The notes beneath the pieces are model-generated. The model searched no databases. It worked only from the letters and a program-made list of their open reading frames with translations, and had not been told where the DNA came from. From NCBI RefSeq assembly GCF_040958095.1, contig NC_091209.1:12947424-13011423 (forward strand): a stretch of DNA of 64,000 nt, given 5' to 3'. This stretch comes from Procambarus clarkii (taxonomy: Eukaryota > Arthropoda > Malacostraca > Decapoda > Cambaridae). Shown piece by piece: positions 48,120 through 60,720 of this stretch. Position numbers and translations under genes: made by a program. Position 1 is the first letter of the stretch. Each line of letters begins with the position of its first letter.

Positions 48120-49802
48120 CACATTCAATAATTATCTATAGACTAGCAACTGAGGAAACACTGTACTCATACTTAGTGCAGTGTTTGCAAAACTTCATAG
48201 CCATGCCTAGCTTGGTAACAATTCTAATATCAACACAAATGCAGTAGGTACCTAGAAGCTTAGAAATCACATTACTGTACTTATATTTGCCAAACTTTGC
48301 AACTAAATAACACATGCATAGCATATATTTCCCAATTTTATCTGTTTCCAAAAAAGTGGAAAATGGATACTAAGCATGAATGAGAATAATAGTGAATTAA
48401 TAAAGATGAAACATCAGGATCATTCATGAAGAAAAACACAACTTGGTTTCATATCTACATCAAGCAACTTTCCATTTACTGGCAACAGCACTTCTTAGTA
48501 TGATAGGACTTAAAATTGTCCTACTGAATTCTACCTGAATGACAAGCTACTAATTGGAACGTTAACCATTGACCCCATTACCCAGCATCCACACTCAACA
48601 CAAATAATAGATGGAGGTCAACTTATAAATGGTAGAAAGACCAGAAAATTTCTTCACTGCCCTTACCTTGGTATTCAAGGAATCACAAGATCCATTATTA
48701 ACTACTTCCCATTTTAGATATATTATTTTTCCAAACCCTTTAATATTTCCAATTATAATATACAGTACTTCATTCTGGCATATTAGTCAAAAGAAATATC
48801 GAAGGGCTGCACATCACAATCCAGGTAGGCCTACCATACAGTGTACCAGTACTTAATAATTCCAAGAACTCTCTGGCATTTCTAACTTCTACCAATGTCT
48901 GCAGTTCCTGTTTTCACTATAAATAGGCTATCTTGTCCAAATTTTCAATTGTATTTGAATGCACAAAACATGTTCTCTTCCCAGCCCTACAAAGCCCACT
49001 TAAATATTTAACAAGTATATAATTAAATATTTATTGAAAATTGTTTTTATCCCTACAAAACAACCTTGGAAAATGTACACATTATATGCCAGGAAACAGG
49101 TTGATGACAAGACATTTTATGATCATTAGTGTGTACATGAATAGCACATAACTAGATTCACACCTGCCAGACTAGTTTCATATCTACAAGCAACTTTCCA
49201 TTTACTGCCAACAGCACAAGTGGTGCAACATCCATATTATGTTGAATTTCAATACAGTAATTGTTTTCTTTCACCAAAAAATTCACAATTAAATAATACT
49301 TTATATGGAAGTATCGTATCAGCCAAATGTTATAATTTCTCCTCCTTGCAGCAACCTTAAGTCACTTCTGGAAGACAATCAATATCAAATATACATCCTA
49401 CAGGGTCATTTAAAGATAAATCTATTAAATTCTTTATTACAAACATACCCCTATCTGTCATTTTCACAAAGTTACAAATTATGAACCTAAACCACTTTGC
49501 CAAAAGACAAAAATCACATTAAAGATTTGTATGTAATCCGAGAAATCCCACAAACATGCATAATTGTTAAATTACTATTAAAACGTAACTTTTGGAAGAA
49601 ATTATCAATAAACACTCGTCATATATGGACAACCGCCATACAAAAAAATCTTTATTAAGAGCCGATGATCAAAAATACTTTAACAGCACTAAGCATGAAT
49701 GAGAATAATGGTGAACTAAGAAAGATGAAACATCAGAATCATTCATTAAGAAAAAAAATTTGCAAACAGATCAAAACATCTAGACCATTATAAATACCAT
49801 AA
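48120..49802. other. Convergent intergenic region, GH31-2 and MESD 3' UTRs
   Basis: Holds the 3' ends of two convergent genes. A block at about 48366-48440 ('gcatgaatgagaataat', 'gatgaaacatcagga') recurs at 49688-49760. A second block at 48449-48500 ('caagcaactttccatttact') recurs at 49166-49215. No gene recognised between them. Confidence 0.65.
49651..49656 (-). terminator. Poly(A) signal for MESD
   Basis: AATAAA on the minus strand, about 150 nt past the stop codon at 49803, followed downstream by a T-rich stretch. Confidence 0.5.
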
Positions 49803-52467
49803 TTATAGCTCTTCCTTTTTCTTGGATTTAGACTTGGGCTTCTTTGTTTCAGTATCCCCGTATGCAACCTTCCCCTGAAAAAATTAGAGTCTTTAAGCCT
49901 CAAATATTATACTATTATACTATACCATGTGCAAAAGCTGGGTGGATACACCATGATATTACCAACATCATGTTAGTAATATCATGTATATTACTAACAT
50001 CATGTTAGTAATATCATGTATATTACTAACATCATGTTAGTAATATGTATATTACTAACATCATGCTAGTAATATCATGGTCTGTTTTGCACAGTAATAA
50101 TAGTCTGTCTTGCACAAGCAGTTGCCATATTAAACACGTACAAATATTTTATGAAGGAAGGGAGAGGAGAAAAAAACAAGTGTCCCGCAGGAGAAAAGTT
50201 ACAATGGAAAATAACAGTTTAAACTCTTCAACTCAATGCAACACATTAATGCTCTCACCCGAGCCCAAGAGCCAAACTCTGGCTCTAGTGCGAGGCTCAA
50301 TTAATTAAGCCCCTTCATAAACAAATGTTCACTTTCATTGGTTTGTTCTTTCATGTGTGTTTGTGTAGTGGTTGAACACCACGTACAGAGCAGTTAAAGA
50401 AGGAACTAAGAAGTCAATATCCATGAATATCTGACATGACTGAGAAGTTCACAATATCTCTTATACTTACAATTAAAACCAATGCATGTTAAAGGAGAAA
50501 GCATGAAAAATTGGAGCCAGCAAAATTCCAGTGTTGGAATAGAAAAGTGGTCAATATTAATATATCAATGGACCTTAGGTGAATAGCAAAAAAATGATCG
50601 CAGCTACTGGAGAAGCCAGGAAGCATGTGTGAAGCTAGGATAGACAGAATAAGAAAATGACCATGTAGGAGTCAAAACCCTGAAGCTTTTAACTATCAAG
50701 ATGGTATAGCACGGCCTGAAGTTTAATTCAATGTATTAAAAAGGATGAAAAAGACAGGGAAGCCAAACTGAGGGCATGTTATGACAGAGCAATGCAAGAG
50801 AAACAGGAACAAACAAAGCCAAACTGAGGTAGTTAAAAAAGGTATGATTTAACTCTTATAGTTAACTTTAGAATGCCTGTACTCAACAGTACTAATTTAA
50901 ACTTGACCTTTGACATTCTGCTGTGGACAAATTGCTGGTATAGTGCCGGACCAACCGGGCTGTGGTGGTTATATGGGCCTGCAGGCTACTCCAAGAAACA
51001 TCCTGTTAGACCAAGCTCTCAAGTCAGGGGAGTAGAAGAACGTCCAGAACCCCATCAAGCAGGTAGTCTTTATCCAGAAAATTACAAGGTTTGTAACAGT
51101 TGAAGTTATTTGAGTGGAGATTGTAGGGTATCTGACTTACAACTTTCCCAGGGAAGCAAGGTAAAGTCATAACACCTCACCTCAGGTAGTTTCAAAGGTT
51201 GGCAGACTAATTCCTTTTTCCAAGAAGTTATTTCAACGGAAAATTATGGATTTAGGGATATAAAAGCTGGAGACGAAGCTGGTTACACTATAGCCTGTGC
51301 TACATGGACATTTCGTTCCGAGTAGCTAAATCTAAAACAACAACAGCAACTGGTTACAGGCAGCCAGAGAGTGTGTGTGTCCCGTGTCTCAGACCAGACA
51401 GGAGTCTGGGGTCTAAGCATCACGGGGAGGGATACTAACGACCTGGTGTCTACACAGAAGCTTCATCACTGCTGTATCTTGAGTGACTGGTCCCTTATGT
51501 TCTAACATCACAAGTGTTAATTGCCTTGGATTAGGATTCCGATATTGAAACTAATTAAATAAACTTATAATATTAAACTGTCCATCTGGAGTGTCCATTC
51601 GTTCCTGCTTATTTATTCAGAGAGTTGTCAGGCCCAGGTATCCTGTGGGCATTTCCCCAAGATGTGGTTACAATATTCACACATTAAATTATCTTAAACC
51701 CATCCGTAATTATCAAAAGTGCTTTAGAATTACTTGGATGCCATTGAATAGTGGAAATCTACTTTTTTTATAACACACACACAAAAAGTTCTTACATTCT
51801 TGTACAACCACTTGCACGCGTAGCGTTTCGGGCGTGTCATTACTACTACACCAGGGGGACTGATGATTGGTGTTCTTTTCCCTTTGTGCCAATGTAGATA
51901 TTCAGTGATATGTCACTAGGTAACTTTTCAGGTGCAGTGCCCACCACCACCTAGAGTAATTAACATCAACTCTCCTGTGACCGGTACCCTTTGCTGTCAG
52001 TCACCGCAAAGTACTCCTTTCCATCAAAGGCGAAGGTGATGGCAGCATTAAGTAGTTTTAAGTTAGTCATAATTCAGAACAACTCTCTTGGTGTTGGTAT
52101 CGGTGCCGATAGCCAAGTTAGTTGCATTTAGTTGTTGTTAGTTGACAGCAAAGGGTACCGGTCAACTAACTACAACTAACTTGGTGAAATAACTAAAGTT
52201 TTATAAAATAAGTGGTGAAATAACTAAAGTTTTATAAAATAAACTGAAGAAAAGCAAAGTGTTATAGGTTATGAAAGGCATAACAAAAGAAATAGAGTTG
52301 CCTAGTATCCCCAAACCCCAATTTTGTTTTTTTTCCACCAAAATATATCCAGTACAGGTGAACTAGCTCAGGCAATTGCAATATTTGTTCAGAAATTGAG
52401 GGGTTTACAAGACCAATACACTAACTTCAGAATTGAACAAAAAATATTTTCTTTAAATTTTGTGTAA

Positions 52468-52525
<58 letters not shown>

Positions 52526-55500
52526 ACAGTGTATGTAACTGCCTGTGTAATTAAGACACTTTTGTTATGTCGTTAATCAATTGGGAGCATCCCCTAGATT
52601 CAGCGTAAGTGTATAAATTGACGATTCTACATAGATAATATGCATTAAAATTTGCACTTTAACACATTATACAAAATTCAACCTCTGCTATTATACCAAA
52701 GGGCTACTTAAACCAATAATAGAACCTTCCTTGCACCATCACATATTCATTGTAGGGATAACCCCAAATTATAAAAAATCCGCATTATAGAAACCATGTC
52801 AACAGACTCACCTCAGGTGTAAAGCGTCCATGGTACACCTTATTCTCTAGTGAACACTCTTTCAACTCCTGCTGCTCTATCAAGAAGTCTTTAGCCTCCC
52901 ATGCCTGAGCACCATCTTTGAACATGAAAATTGCTCGTCGTTTATCAACCATATATCTGAAAAACTCATTTTTATTAGCTCAAGGGCTAAGAGTTTGAAT
53001 AGTGTGTCTTATTTAATAAAACTCCATAAATAAATTATAATAAAATAAAGTTACATGCATTTGAACAAGTAAATTACTATCATTGCTGAGAAATGTGAAC
53101 AGTCGAGTAAGCCATGAAGTCATGCAAGCAGTTGGTCACTGTCCAAATTATAAAATAATGGAAAGCAGACAAATTAACGGGAACTAGCAAGCTGGGAAGA
53201 ACAGTCAAAGACAAACGGGAGTTAGCCCAAGATGTGTAAGGAGGGATATAAACTGGTAATAATGGACAAGTCTAAAAAAAACTAATTTTACAATTCTTAT
53301 TTTGCCATTTTTTATTCCAAGGTGTTGCATGAAAAGTAATAGAGATTAGTTTAAAAACCCATGAAAAATGTATTCTGAAGAGAACAAATTTGCTCCCAAC
53401 TAGTAGCCTCTCAATTCCAGTGCTCAAAAATTAAATTTCTACTTCTGAAAAGTTTAATAGGAGAAACTAAAGGGATCGTAGGAAAATTAAATTTTCTAAA
53501 TATTTTAGGAAACAAACACCAACATACTGTACTGTAGTATAATACAAGAGCTTTATTTGCATTAAACAAAAAGCCAGCCACTTTCCCAATAGCTTGTTTG
53601 AGCTTCGGAGTCACCTGGCATGTCACTGCAGCCACTTGTCTCCACTCTTGTAGTTCAAGGTTTACTGCACAAATTTACAGCCTTCCTCAGTTTGTATTTG
53701 TTAATTTGTGTAGTCAGCAAACACAAACATGTATGGACTCTCCTGTTCACTTCATCTTGTCCAATTTATTGTCTACCAAGCATTCCAGTCTGCTTATGCA
53801 TCAAGTTCATCATAAATGACTTTTCCCCTTGAAAACCATGCAGTCCATTACATAATTTTTTCACATCAAGATGCTAAACTATTCACCATTTTCTCTAATA
53901 TTTTACATAGGATGCACATTTCCACGACCAGTTTAAAGTTCAGGACATCTTGCCCGTTCCCTCTTATTTTCTAGATTTCTCGGGGAAATCCCGAGACTTT
54001 GCCAGATTCTACCCATTTTCATTTCTTGAGGTTATCTTGAGTTATCTTGAGATGATTTCGGGGCTTTAGTGTCCCCGCGGCCCGGTCCTCGACCAGGCCT
54101 CCACCCCCAGGAAGCAGCCCGTGACAGCTGACTAACTCCCAGGTACCTATTTACTGCTAGGTAAAAGGGGCATTCAGGGTGAAAGAAACTTTGCCCATTT
54201 GTTTCTGCCTCGTGCGGGAATCGAACCCGCGCCACAGAATTACAAATTATTTTTTTATTATTCATTTATTTTTTTTTATTATTTATTTATTTATTTTTTA
54301 TTATTTAAATTATTTACCCAAGTTGATTACCCCAACAACTTTCTTTAGCAGCCACAGTGACAATTTTTTTTTTTTGTATAGCTCTAGATTAGGAGTTGGT
54401 AGCTATCAAGTAGCTTCCCCAAGGCTGTCTTAAGCAAAGGTCAGAGGAAAGTTTGAGAGGAAATGTGACAAATGCCACCTTCATCTAAGGTTTGGGACCA
54501 ATCCCTTTTCAGCACCATCATTGTTTTGTGTACCACTGTTGGTGAGGTATACCCTCTTCTTGATACATTTTGATCACTAGTCTGTTACTCTGCAAGGACG
54601 AGAGTTGACGTGAGGCACTGGTGAATGGCAGCAGAGAAAAAGGGGGGGGGGGAGGGGAGGTGGTCAAGCAGCAAGTCAGTCAACTGCAAGATGTCCTGTT
54701 AAGGGAGAAACATGGCCCGATTCTAGGATGTCTTGTCAGCATGATAATGGAGCTCCAAGTGACGTTGATCCTGGAGCGTGCTAATGTAGTGTTAATGGAG
54801 TTTGCTTGTGAAGTGCTGTAACTGGAATTCATTTAATAGTCCAGTGAAGTATTTGCCAAGAGTGATAAATGACTGGCAATGGTAGTCATTTCCCTTTGCT
54901 TTTTGGACTCTGATTTTGTTGTATAGAAGCTTAGTACCGAAGATACCAACAAGTGATTGTGTGGGTGTTCTGTCCTCACATTCCATCAAAACATTTAGCA
55001 TATGGTACTTTAGCATTTAGCATTACTGTACAATGTACAGTAATTAATAATAATCAAAAGTTTTTATTTTGCATTGTTATTCACTTTACCTTAGATGTGT
55101 TAATGTGTCTTCACTGGGGTTACTGGTGCAAGGGCTTGAGAAGGATCACTAGGAAGCGAGTATCAAAAGAACCCAGTTACAGATAAGGCCATATCAAGGA
55201 GTAGTAGACATTCTCTATACTTTTGGTGGCATAAGCCATCAGAATTTAACACTTACTATCAAGGAACAAAAATTGTAATTGGTGTGGTCCAACTGCCATA
55301 ATTCTATTATCCTTACTTTACATATTTGAGGAATAAAAAACGCTTGTTAATTTTTTGCAGGTACTGTACAGCTCTTTAAATAATACATCATAAAATAAAC
55401 ATGAAAGTTTGAAATTCAAATTTATGATATACAATTTTTCTTACTATATTCAGTACAACTTCATTGCTTAGCAATGTTAGACAGCAAGCTTGTGATTCAA

Positions 55501-58500
55501 GACAACAGTCAAGGCATGGAAGGAACAGTGCACACACATGCAGTACTTCTCCCAGTAAATCAACTTTTATGTGCAAGCCTTAAATGCTTATATCGAAGCA
55601 AATTTTTGCCCCCCTTACCATGCTGCCTTTAAGGAAAAACATTTTTTTCATTAAAGGGAAAGTTTAAAATTATAAATTTCCCATAAAAATTACTAATCCA
55701 TAAAAGCCATCTCTTATACCACCACCATATGGCCCGGCAGTACAGTCGGGTTCATTCTTGACACACAATCGAGAATTCCGGGTTCGAATCCCAGGCAGGA
55801 CAGAAATAGTTGGCACATTTTCTTTCACCTAATGCCTCTGTTCACCTAGCAATGTGTAGGTACATGTACTCAGGAGATAGCATGTTGTGGGGTTACATCC
55901 TAGGCAGGGTCAGTAATTCGGCCTTTGTTGGATAGGGACTACAATAAAAGCCAAAACGTGTATGAACACACACTTACTTCCTGTCCCCCGACACAACGAA
56001 TTATTAAAATTATATACTAGTACGTAGTAAAGTACTTGGCAAAAAGGGAACCATGCAGGAGCAAAAGCAATCATTTCAACACTAAACCAGTACACAAGCC
56101 CAAAACTAATTTAATTTTGAACAAGATGACGAGTCACAATAACGTGACTAAATATATGATGACCAAACCAGACATTAGAAGATGAAGAAATGACATTTTG
56201 GACCCAACACATGACTACATAATGGTCCATGACAGACAAACGTCATTGTTTCTTCATCTTCTGATGTGTGATTTGGTCATCAATAAGAACATAGTTTCGA
56301 AACTGTCATTGCTGATTTTGCACAGATTTATCAAGACCAGAAAAAAATTGGTGATCACAGTCTTTCATCCAAGTTATACTAGAGCTAATGTGCATAAACT
56401 TGCCTATGTCTAAAGTAATAAATAAAAAAGGATCATAAAAACACCTACTCAAATACCATAAAAGTAAAAGTCCTTGTTTAATTCACCTTCCCATCTCTAG
56501 GCCACTTAAAACTGTAATCCTCAGGTAATGTGTAGAGAAAAAATAATGTGCTCACCTCTCTGCTTGTATGTGGTTGTTGAAAAGGGAACCCTGCCAAATT
56601 TTTGTAATTTCTTCCGCCCTGTCAGGACTCAACTCATCCTTCACTTGTACAAACATCATAAGTGTATGGCCCTTCTTGCTCATTTTTAACAGTTCTTCCG
56701 GATTCCCAATATTTGAGGGATCAAAGTTTATTGTAGGCCGAGGTCTGAGGTGCTCAGGTAGCTCATCGTCTGGCAATGGTTCCTCATCTTCCTAGATGAA
56801 GCACAGTATAGATGTACATTAGTATGCATAGGTAGAGGTAATTTTCAGAACAACAATTATAATACTATACTGAAATGAAACTTACACAGTATAAAAGCAA
56901 GTTTCAAATGATCTATAGATACAGTCCATTAGGTTTAAACTAAATTTAAAATTCATTCTGCAAGCACTTTCCTGTGGTCAGTATACTCTAGCAGGGAACA
57001 CCTGTGGAAAACTGCTACCCAAGGTAGAGACAGGCTAGAGCAACACAAATCATGCCTAATCAACATACTACCAATTTGTCTTGAATCAGGACAGCAGGGA
57101 ATGCAATATACAAAAGTCATCCCTTTCCTAACAACTAAATAAGCAGTAATCAACAGCTGACGTAATATCACTTAAACAGGAGGAGGTGGTGGTTAATACT
57201 GTACTTGATAAGGCAACTACAATTTTTTCAATTCCGAGGAGCTGAAAAAAAATAAAAATAAAAGCAAGAACAATTTGCTAATTTGTCAACATAGTAAATC
57301 AAAGATCAGATGAAAATGACAATATGCAGTACACGAGTCAATTATTCCATTAACACATTACAGTACTCTACATGTATCTACAAGAGAGATGGCTGTCTCC
57401 AAGAATCATCTCTCAGTAGGAACACTATTGAAGAGCAAGAGCAACCCAAAATGTTATCAACATAGATTCAAATATCAAACAAGGACCACTCTTAGATATT
57501 GTGCCCAGTCATTCATTATACAGTATAGCTAATCAAGTGAATACAATATGTACATAAAAACAAAAAAACAAAATAAAAAGGCCAAGTCCTCAATACAATG
57601 TAGCATACAGAAGGCATGAAATTTAAATTCACTAATTATTTATAAATTGCATAAATATGAAAATATATCTGCATAGCAAATATTATACAATCTCAGGACC
57701 AAAGAAGATGGAGGACCAATCTGTAGTCCTCCCAGGACCAAAGAGCCAGAGCTCGACCCCCCACAATCACAACTAGGCGAGTACAATAAAAGCGATTAGA
57801 TAAAGTTCCGAGTTTCCCAAATATTCACGATAAATTTTCCACACACACACTATCTTATATAAAAAAGATTCAGCTCGCTAATTTACAACAAAAAGAAATA
57901 GCCAAAAGCCTTAAATCTGTATCTTCACCTAATAAAAGACACTTTAGTGTTAATGCAGGTAATGTACAAGTGCTGCATCACAGCAGCCACACACCTCTAA
58001 ATTAAGTCACACAAAGGATGCGTCCCAAAAACGATTATTACCAAAATATTAATGGCAATATTTTTCTCTACCAACAGATCAACATCAATAAAATTAAACA
58101 CAATGTGGAATACCAGCTCTGGATTTAATCATGGCATTGTACAATATCAACATTAAACACTTAATTCTTAAAAATGTATTATTTTAAATAAATAATTTTT
58201 TTTTTCCAGCAAGTTGTACAAGTTTTCCCAATTCTAGTGGTTCCAAAATGGTAGTTATCCTAGCTACACTAATTTTATTAAACACTGAAAGTATTAATTT
58301 GAAATCATGTTATAATCATTAATAGTTGCAAATATGCACAATTGCTGTGTATCAACTTTGGAAACTACATCCTAGTTAGTCAATATGCTTTATGTAATAT
58401 GCTAGCCAAGCAATAAGGAACCTATTTTCAACTGGTTAAATTATCTGCTACAAACACCTGTCAAACAATATTATTATAACAGTGTTGGGAAAAAACAATT

Positions 58501-59298
58501 CACCAATGCACACAAGTAACTATTATCTAAAAAATCATAAAGATACAATGAACAATTTCCTTTCACCTTATGGTAAATGTAATTTTATACAAATACTACT
58601 ACCAAGTTAAGCTGTTCTAACCTAACCTATATTTATATTAGTTGTTTCCCCTTCCCACTTTCCAAGCAAAAGACAACAAACATAGCTCCTAAATCTCTTC
58701 ACATTTGGTGATCATTAGTGATCTTAATTAGATACGAACAGCATCCGGTAGCTTTATTTACAGCGAAACTGTGCTATTTAGTTTTCTCGGCTTGGCACCT
58801 GATATTTAATTACTTGCCCTATTTATATATTTCTTTATATTATATATATGTTATATATATATATTATATATAGTGTGTGTGCACGCACGCTTAGGCATCT
58901 AGTTAGTTTAGCTCACTTATTATGCACCCCATTCCCATCTAGTGGGCGGTAGTGGAAAGGATTACAGAAGTCAGGCCCAACATTTAATTTAACTAAAGCA
59001 AGTTACAATCTTGATGAGCTAGTTACAAAATTCAGTACAAGTCGTCACATTCCATCTAGTGCAGCAATATCCAACAAATCTTAAAGTGAACGAAAAGTTG
59101 ACTAATATGGGAAACATCAAAGCCACGGTTTACCTCCCACTGATCCAGTAGTCTCTCCAAATCGGCATCATTATAGTCTCTAATGTCCTTCTTGGCCCAG
59201 GCCGGCTTCTCTTCTCCCTCGAACTTTTTTCCCCACGCCAAAGACGAGAGAAACACGAGGAGACACAGCAGCAGGAAACCTTGCCTCTCTTCCATCAT
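49803..59298 (-). CDS. mesd: MESD/Boca, ER chaperone for LDL-receptor family proteins
   Basis: Coding exons in transcript order: 59298-59134, 56791-56556, 52956-52812, 49874-49803 (618 nt, 205 aa). All junctions are GT-AG and phase-consistent. A signal peptide (MMEERQGFLLLCLLVFLSSL) precedes the family hallmark KKDIRDYNDADLERLLDQWE. Exon 2 carries ELPEHLRPRP, KMSKKGHTLMMFV and TKIWQGSLFNN. Exon 3 gives RRAIFMFKDGAQAWEAKDFL and VYHGRFTPE. The lysine-rich end KSKKKEEL is an ER retrieval-like tetrapeptide KEEL. MESD (Boca in flies) folds beta-propeller/EGF modules of LDL-receptor family members such as LRP5/6 and yolk receptors. The length fits between fly Boca and vertebrate MESD. It is convergent with GH31 gene 2. 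The large introns hold repeats but no second gene. Confidence 0.95.
49966..50085. repeat. 31-bp tandem repeat of small hairpins
   Basis: About four units, each holding 'ttactaacatcatgttagtaa', an inverted repeat with 9-bp arms. In the last intron of mesd. Confidence 0.9.
50930..51110 (+). repeat. Dispersed repeat fragment
   Basis: 'gaccaaccgggctgtggtgg', 'atatgggcctgcaggctact' and 'agaacgtccagaaccccatc' look like a widespread low-complexity-free repeat family, but no second copy exists in this window, so the call is tentative. Confidence 0.3.
51275..51345 (+). repeat. Dispersed hairpin repeat copy
   Basis: 'gcctgtgctacatggacatt' and 'gagtagctaaatctaaaac' match 60655-60720. Confidence 0.65.
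51775..51872 (-). mobile_element. SINE type 2 fragment
   Basis: Shares 'ttcttgtacaaccact' and 'cgcgtagcgtttcgggc' with 17630-17858 but lacks most of the head. Confidence 0.6.
51978..52250. repeat. Nested inverted repeat plus a 30-bp direct duplication
   Basis: A 22-bp perfect inverted pair (51978-51999 and 52143-52164, ccggtaccctttgctgtc core) encloses a second pair (ccaagttagttg... against caactaacttgg). Then 'ggtgaaataactaaagtttt' occurs twice in tandem, starting near 52184 and 52213. Confidence 0.75.
52469..52523. repeat. Poly(A) run of about 55
   Basis: Homopolymer in intron 3 of mesd. It could be the tail of a retroposed sequence, but no body is recognised upstream. Confidence 0.9.
54027..54243 (-). 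mobile_element. tRNA-headed SINE
   Basis: Best conserved reverse copy: 'gggaatcgaacccgcgcc' (reverse B box), 'cattcagggtgaaagaaact', 'tttactgctaggtaaaaggg', 'ccaggaagcagcccgtgaca' and 'ccgcggcccggtcctcgacc'. In intron 2 of mesd. Confidence 0.85.
54642..54663 (+). other. G-rich run with quadruplex potential
   Basis: G11, then a, G4, a, G2, t, G2. Could form a G-quadruplex; seen in sequence only. Confidence 0.5.
55731..55950 (+). mobile_element. Diverged tRNA-headed SINE
   Basis: Head 'ggcccggcagtacagtcggg' with B box 'ccgggttcgaatcccaggca', then 'ttctttcacctaatgcctct' and 'cctaggcagggtcag'. In intron 2 of mesd. Confidence 0.7.
56157..56282. repeat. Imperfect fold-back element
   Basis: 'gatgaccaaaccagacatta' to 'gaagaaatgac' pairs imperfectly with 56243-56282. 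The adjacent 'gagtcacaataacgtgacta' links it to the family at 43225-43358. Confidence 0.7.
57700..57785 (+). mobile_element. CR1-like LINE 3'-tail fragment
   Basis: 'gaccaaagagccagagctcg' then 'cacaactaggcgagta' matches the LINE tail. In intron 1 of mesd. Confidence 0.65.
58905..59040 (+). repeat. TA-linked dispersed repeat, copy 5
   Basis: Aligned with 1575-1730. A TA run at 58840-58870 precedes it. It lies in intron 1 of mesd, ending about 95 bp from exon 1. Confidence 0.75.
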
Positions 59299-59599
59299 GG
59301 CTTGTTTACGTCGCAGCCGCCTCCGTCTTCATAATTTCACCTTGTTTGGTTAATATTTACCGCAATTATAAACAACTTTCATTAATATATTAGATCTAAA
59401 GCATTCTTCTCATATGATTAATAATATTTATATGAATATCAAGGTATCATAATGCAGTAATACTCTGGAATACTGTATAGTTAATGGAAGAGTTCTTAAC
59501 CCTTTGAACCTTTGAACTAAGGTCATGGAGATACATCACCAGCACTACTAGAAAACAAACTGTCTGGCGTTGTTGGCAGGACAGTTGTGCTGCCAACAC

Positions 59600-59745
59600 A
59601 TGTTGTTGTTGTTATAGATTCAGCTACTCAGAACAAGTTCCAAGTAGCACGGGCTATGGTGAGCCCGTAACTTACCTGGCACAGGAGCAGAACAAGTAGC
59701 ACGGGCTATGGTGAGCCCGTAGTGGACTTACCTGGCACAGGAGCG
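59600..59745 (+). repeat. Dispersed hairpin repeat, tandemly doubled
   Basis: 'gtagcacgggctatggtgag' followed by cccgta and 'cttacctggcacaggagc' occurs twice in direct tandem. Same family as 7190-7275. Confidence 0.75.
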
Positions 59746-59819
59746 GTGTTTTGCGTGCTGACACACAAGAAAGCAACCTATATACAAACTGGGTGAGTAG
59801 AAGTGCTGCTAACATCATC

Positions 59820-60174
59820 CAATCTACTGCTACCCATTCCCCCAATATTTATGTACCTAAGCCATACAACTTTACCATTGTGATCATTGCTGTCATCTTA
59901 TATGTGCTATCAATATGCTTTATTGTGCCTATTAATCTTTGTCCAATTAGCAATCAAGCTATCACTGCTATCAATGTTCCTTAATATACCTACTAATCTC
60001 TCTCAAGTTTTTCTTACAATGTACCTGCTAACATTTTATAAAAATTACTATAATTTACCTACTTAATATTATCTGTTAGATTAAAGACCTGCCCGAAACG
60101 CTGTGCGTACTAATGGCTTTACAATAATGTAAACACAATACTATGTACTCTCATAAACTCAATGAACCTTCTTG

Positions 60175-60190
<16 letters not shown>
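59820..60190 (+). mobile_element. Retroelement 3' tail
   Basis: The left part matches 175-270 ('accattgtgatcattgctgt') and the right part matches 40110-40440, showing all three are one 3'-tail family. It ends at a TA run. Confidence 0.65.

Positions 60191-60246
<56 letters not shown>
60176..60246. repeat. (TA)n microsatellite
   Basis: About 65 bp of TA at the end of the retroelement tail. Confidence 0.95.
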
Positions 60247-60249
<3 letters not shown>

Positions 60250-60654
60250 AATTGCAATGTACCAGCTAATAATTTGTGTCTACTCACAGGATGAATGGCG
60301 CTGCCCAATAAACTCGCCCCCTTGGGGCAAAATTAAAACTGGCTTAGTGCCACACACAGAATTAGCTGCACTACAATTACCTACTAAATATAATAGGTGA
60401 TTTCATGTGATTCAAAGTTAGTTCATCAAGCACTTGAAAGCCAAATGTACTAAAAGAGACACTAAGAATGTAATAAAATAAAAAGAAAAGGTTTTGTGCC
60501 TGAATATTATTATAATATGTCATAATGGTGTTATAATAATATTATACAATAATAATGATGATAAAAATAATAATGATAACAATAATAATACCGTACATCA
60601 CTAGTATAATAATGTCAAGCAGTATATAAGACTGTTGTTTCTACTAACATCATT

Positions 60655-60720
60655 ACGGGCTCACCATAGCCCGTGCTACATGGACACTTCGTTCTGAGTA
60701 GCTAAATCTAAAACAACATT
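60655..60720 (+). repeat. Dispersed hairpin repeat copy
   Basis: 'cgggctcaccatagcccgtg' then 'tgagtagctaaatctaaaac'. Confidence 0.7.

Noticed and set aside
49966-50085. CRISPR-like array
   Set aside because: Tandem 31-bp units with no distinct spacers, in an animal intron.
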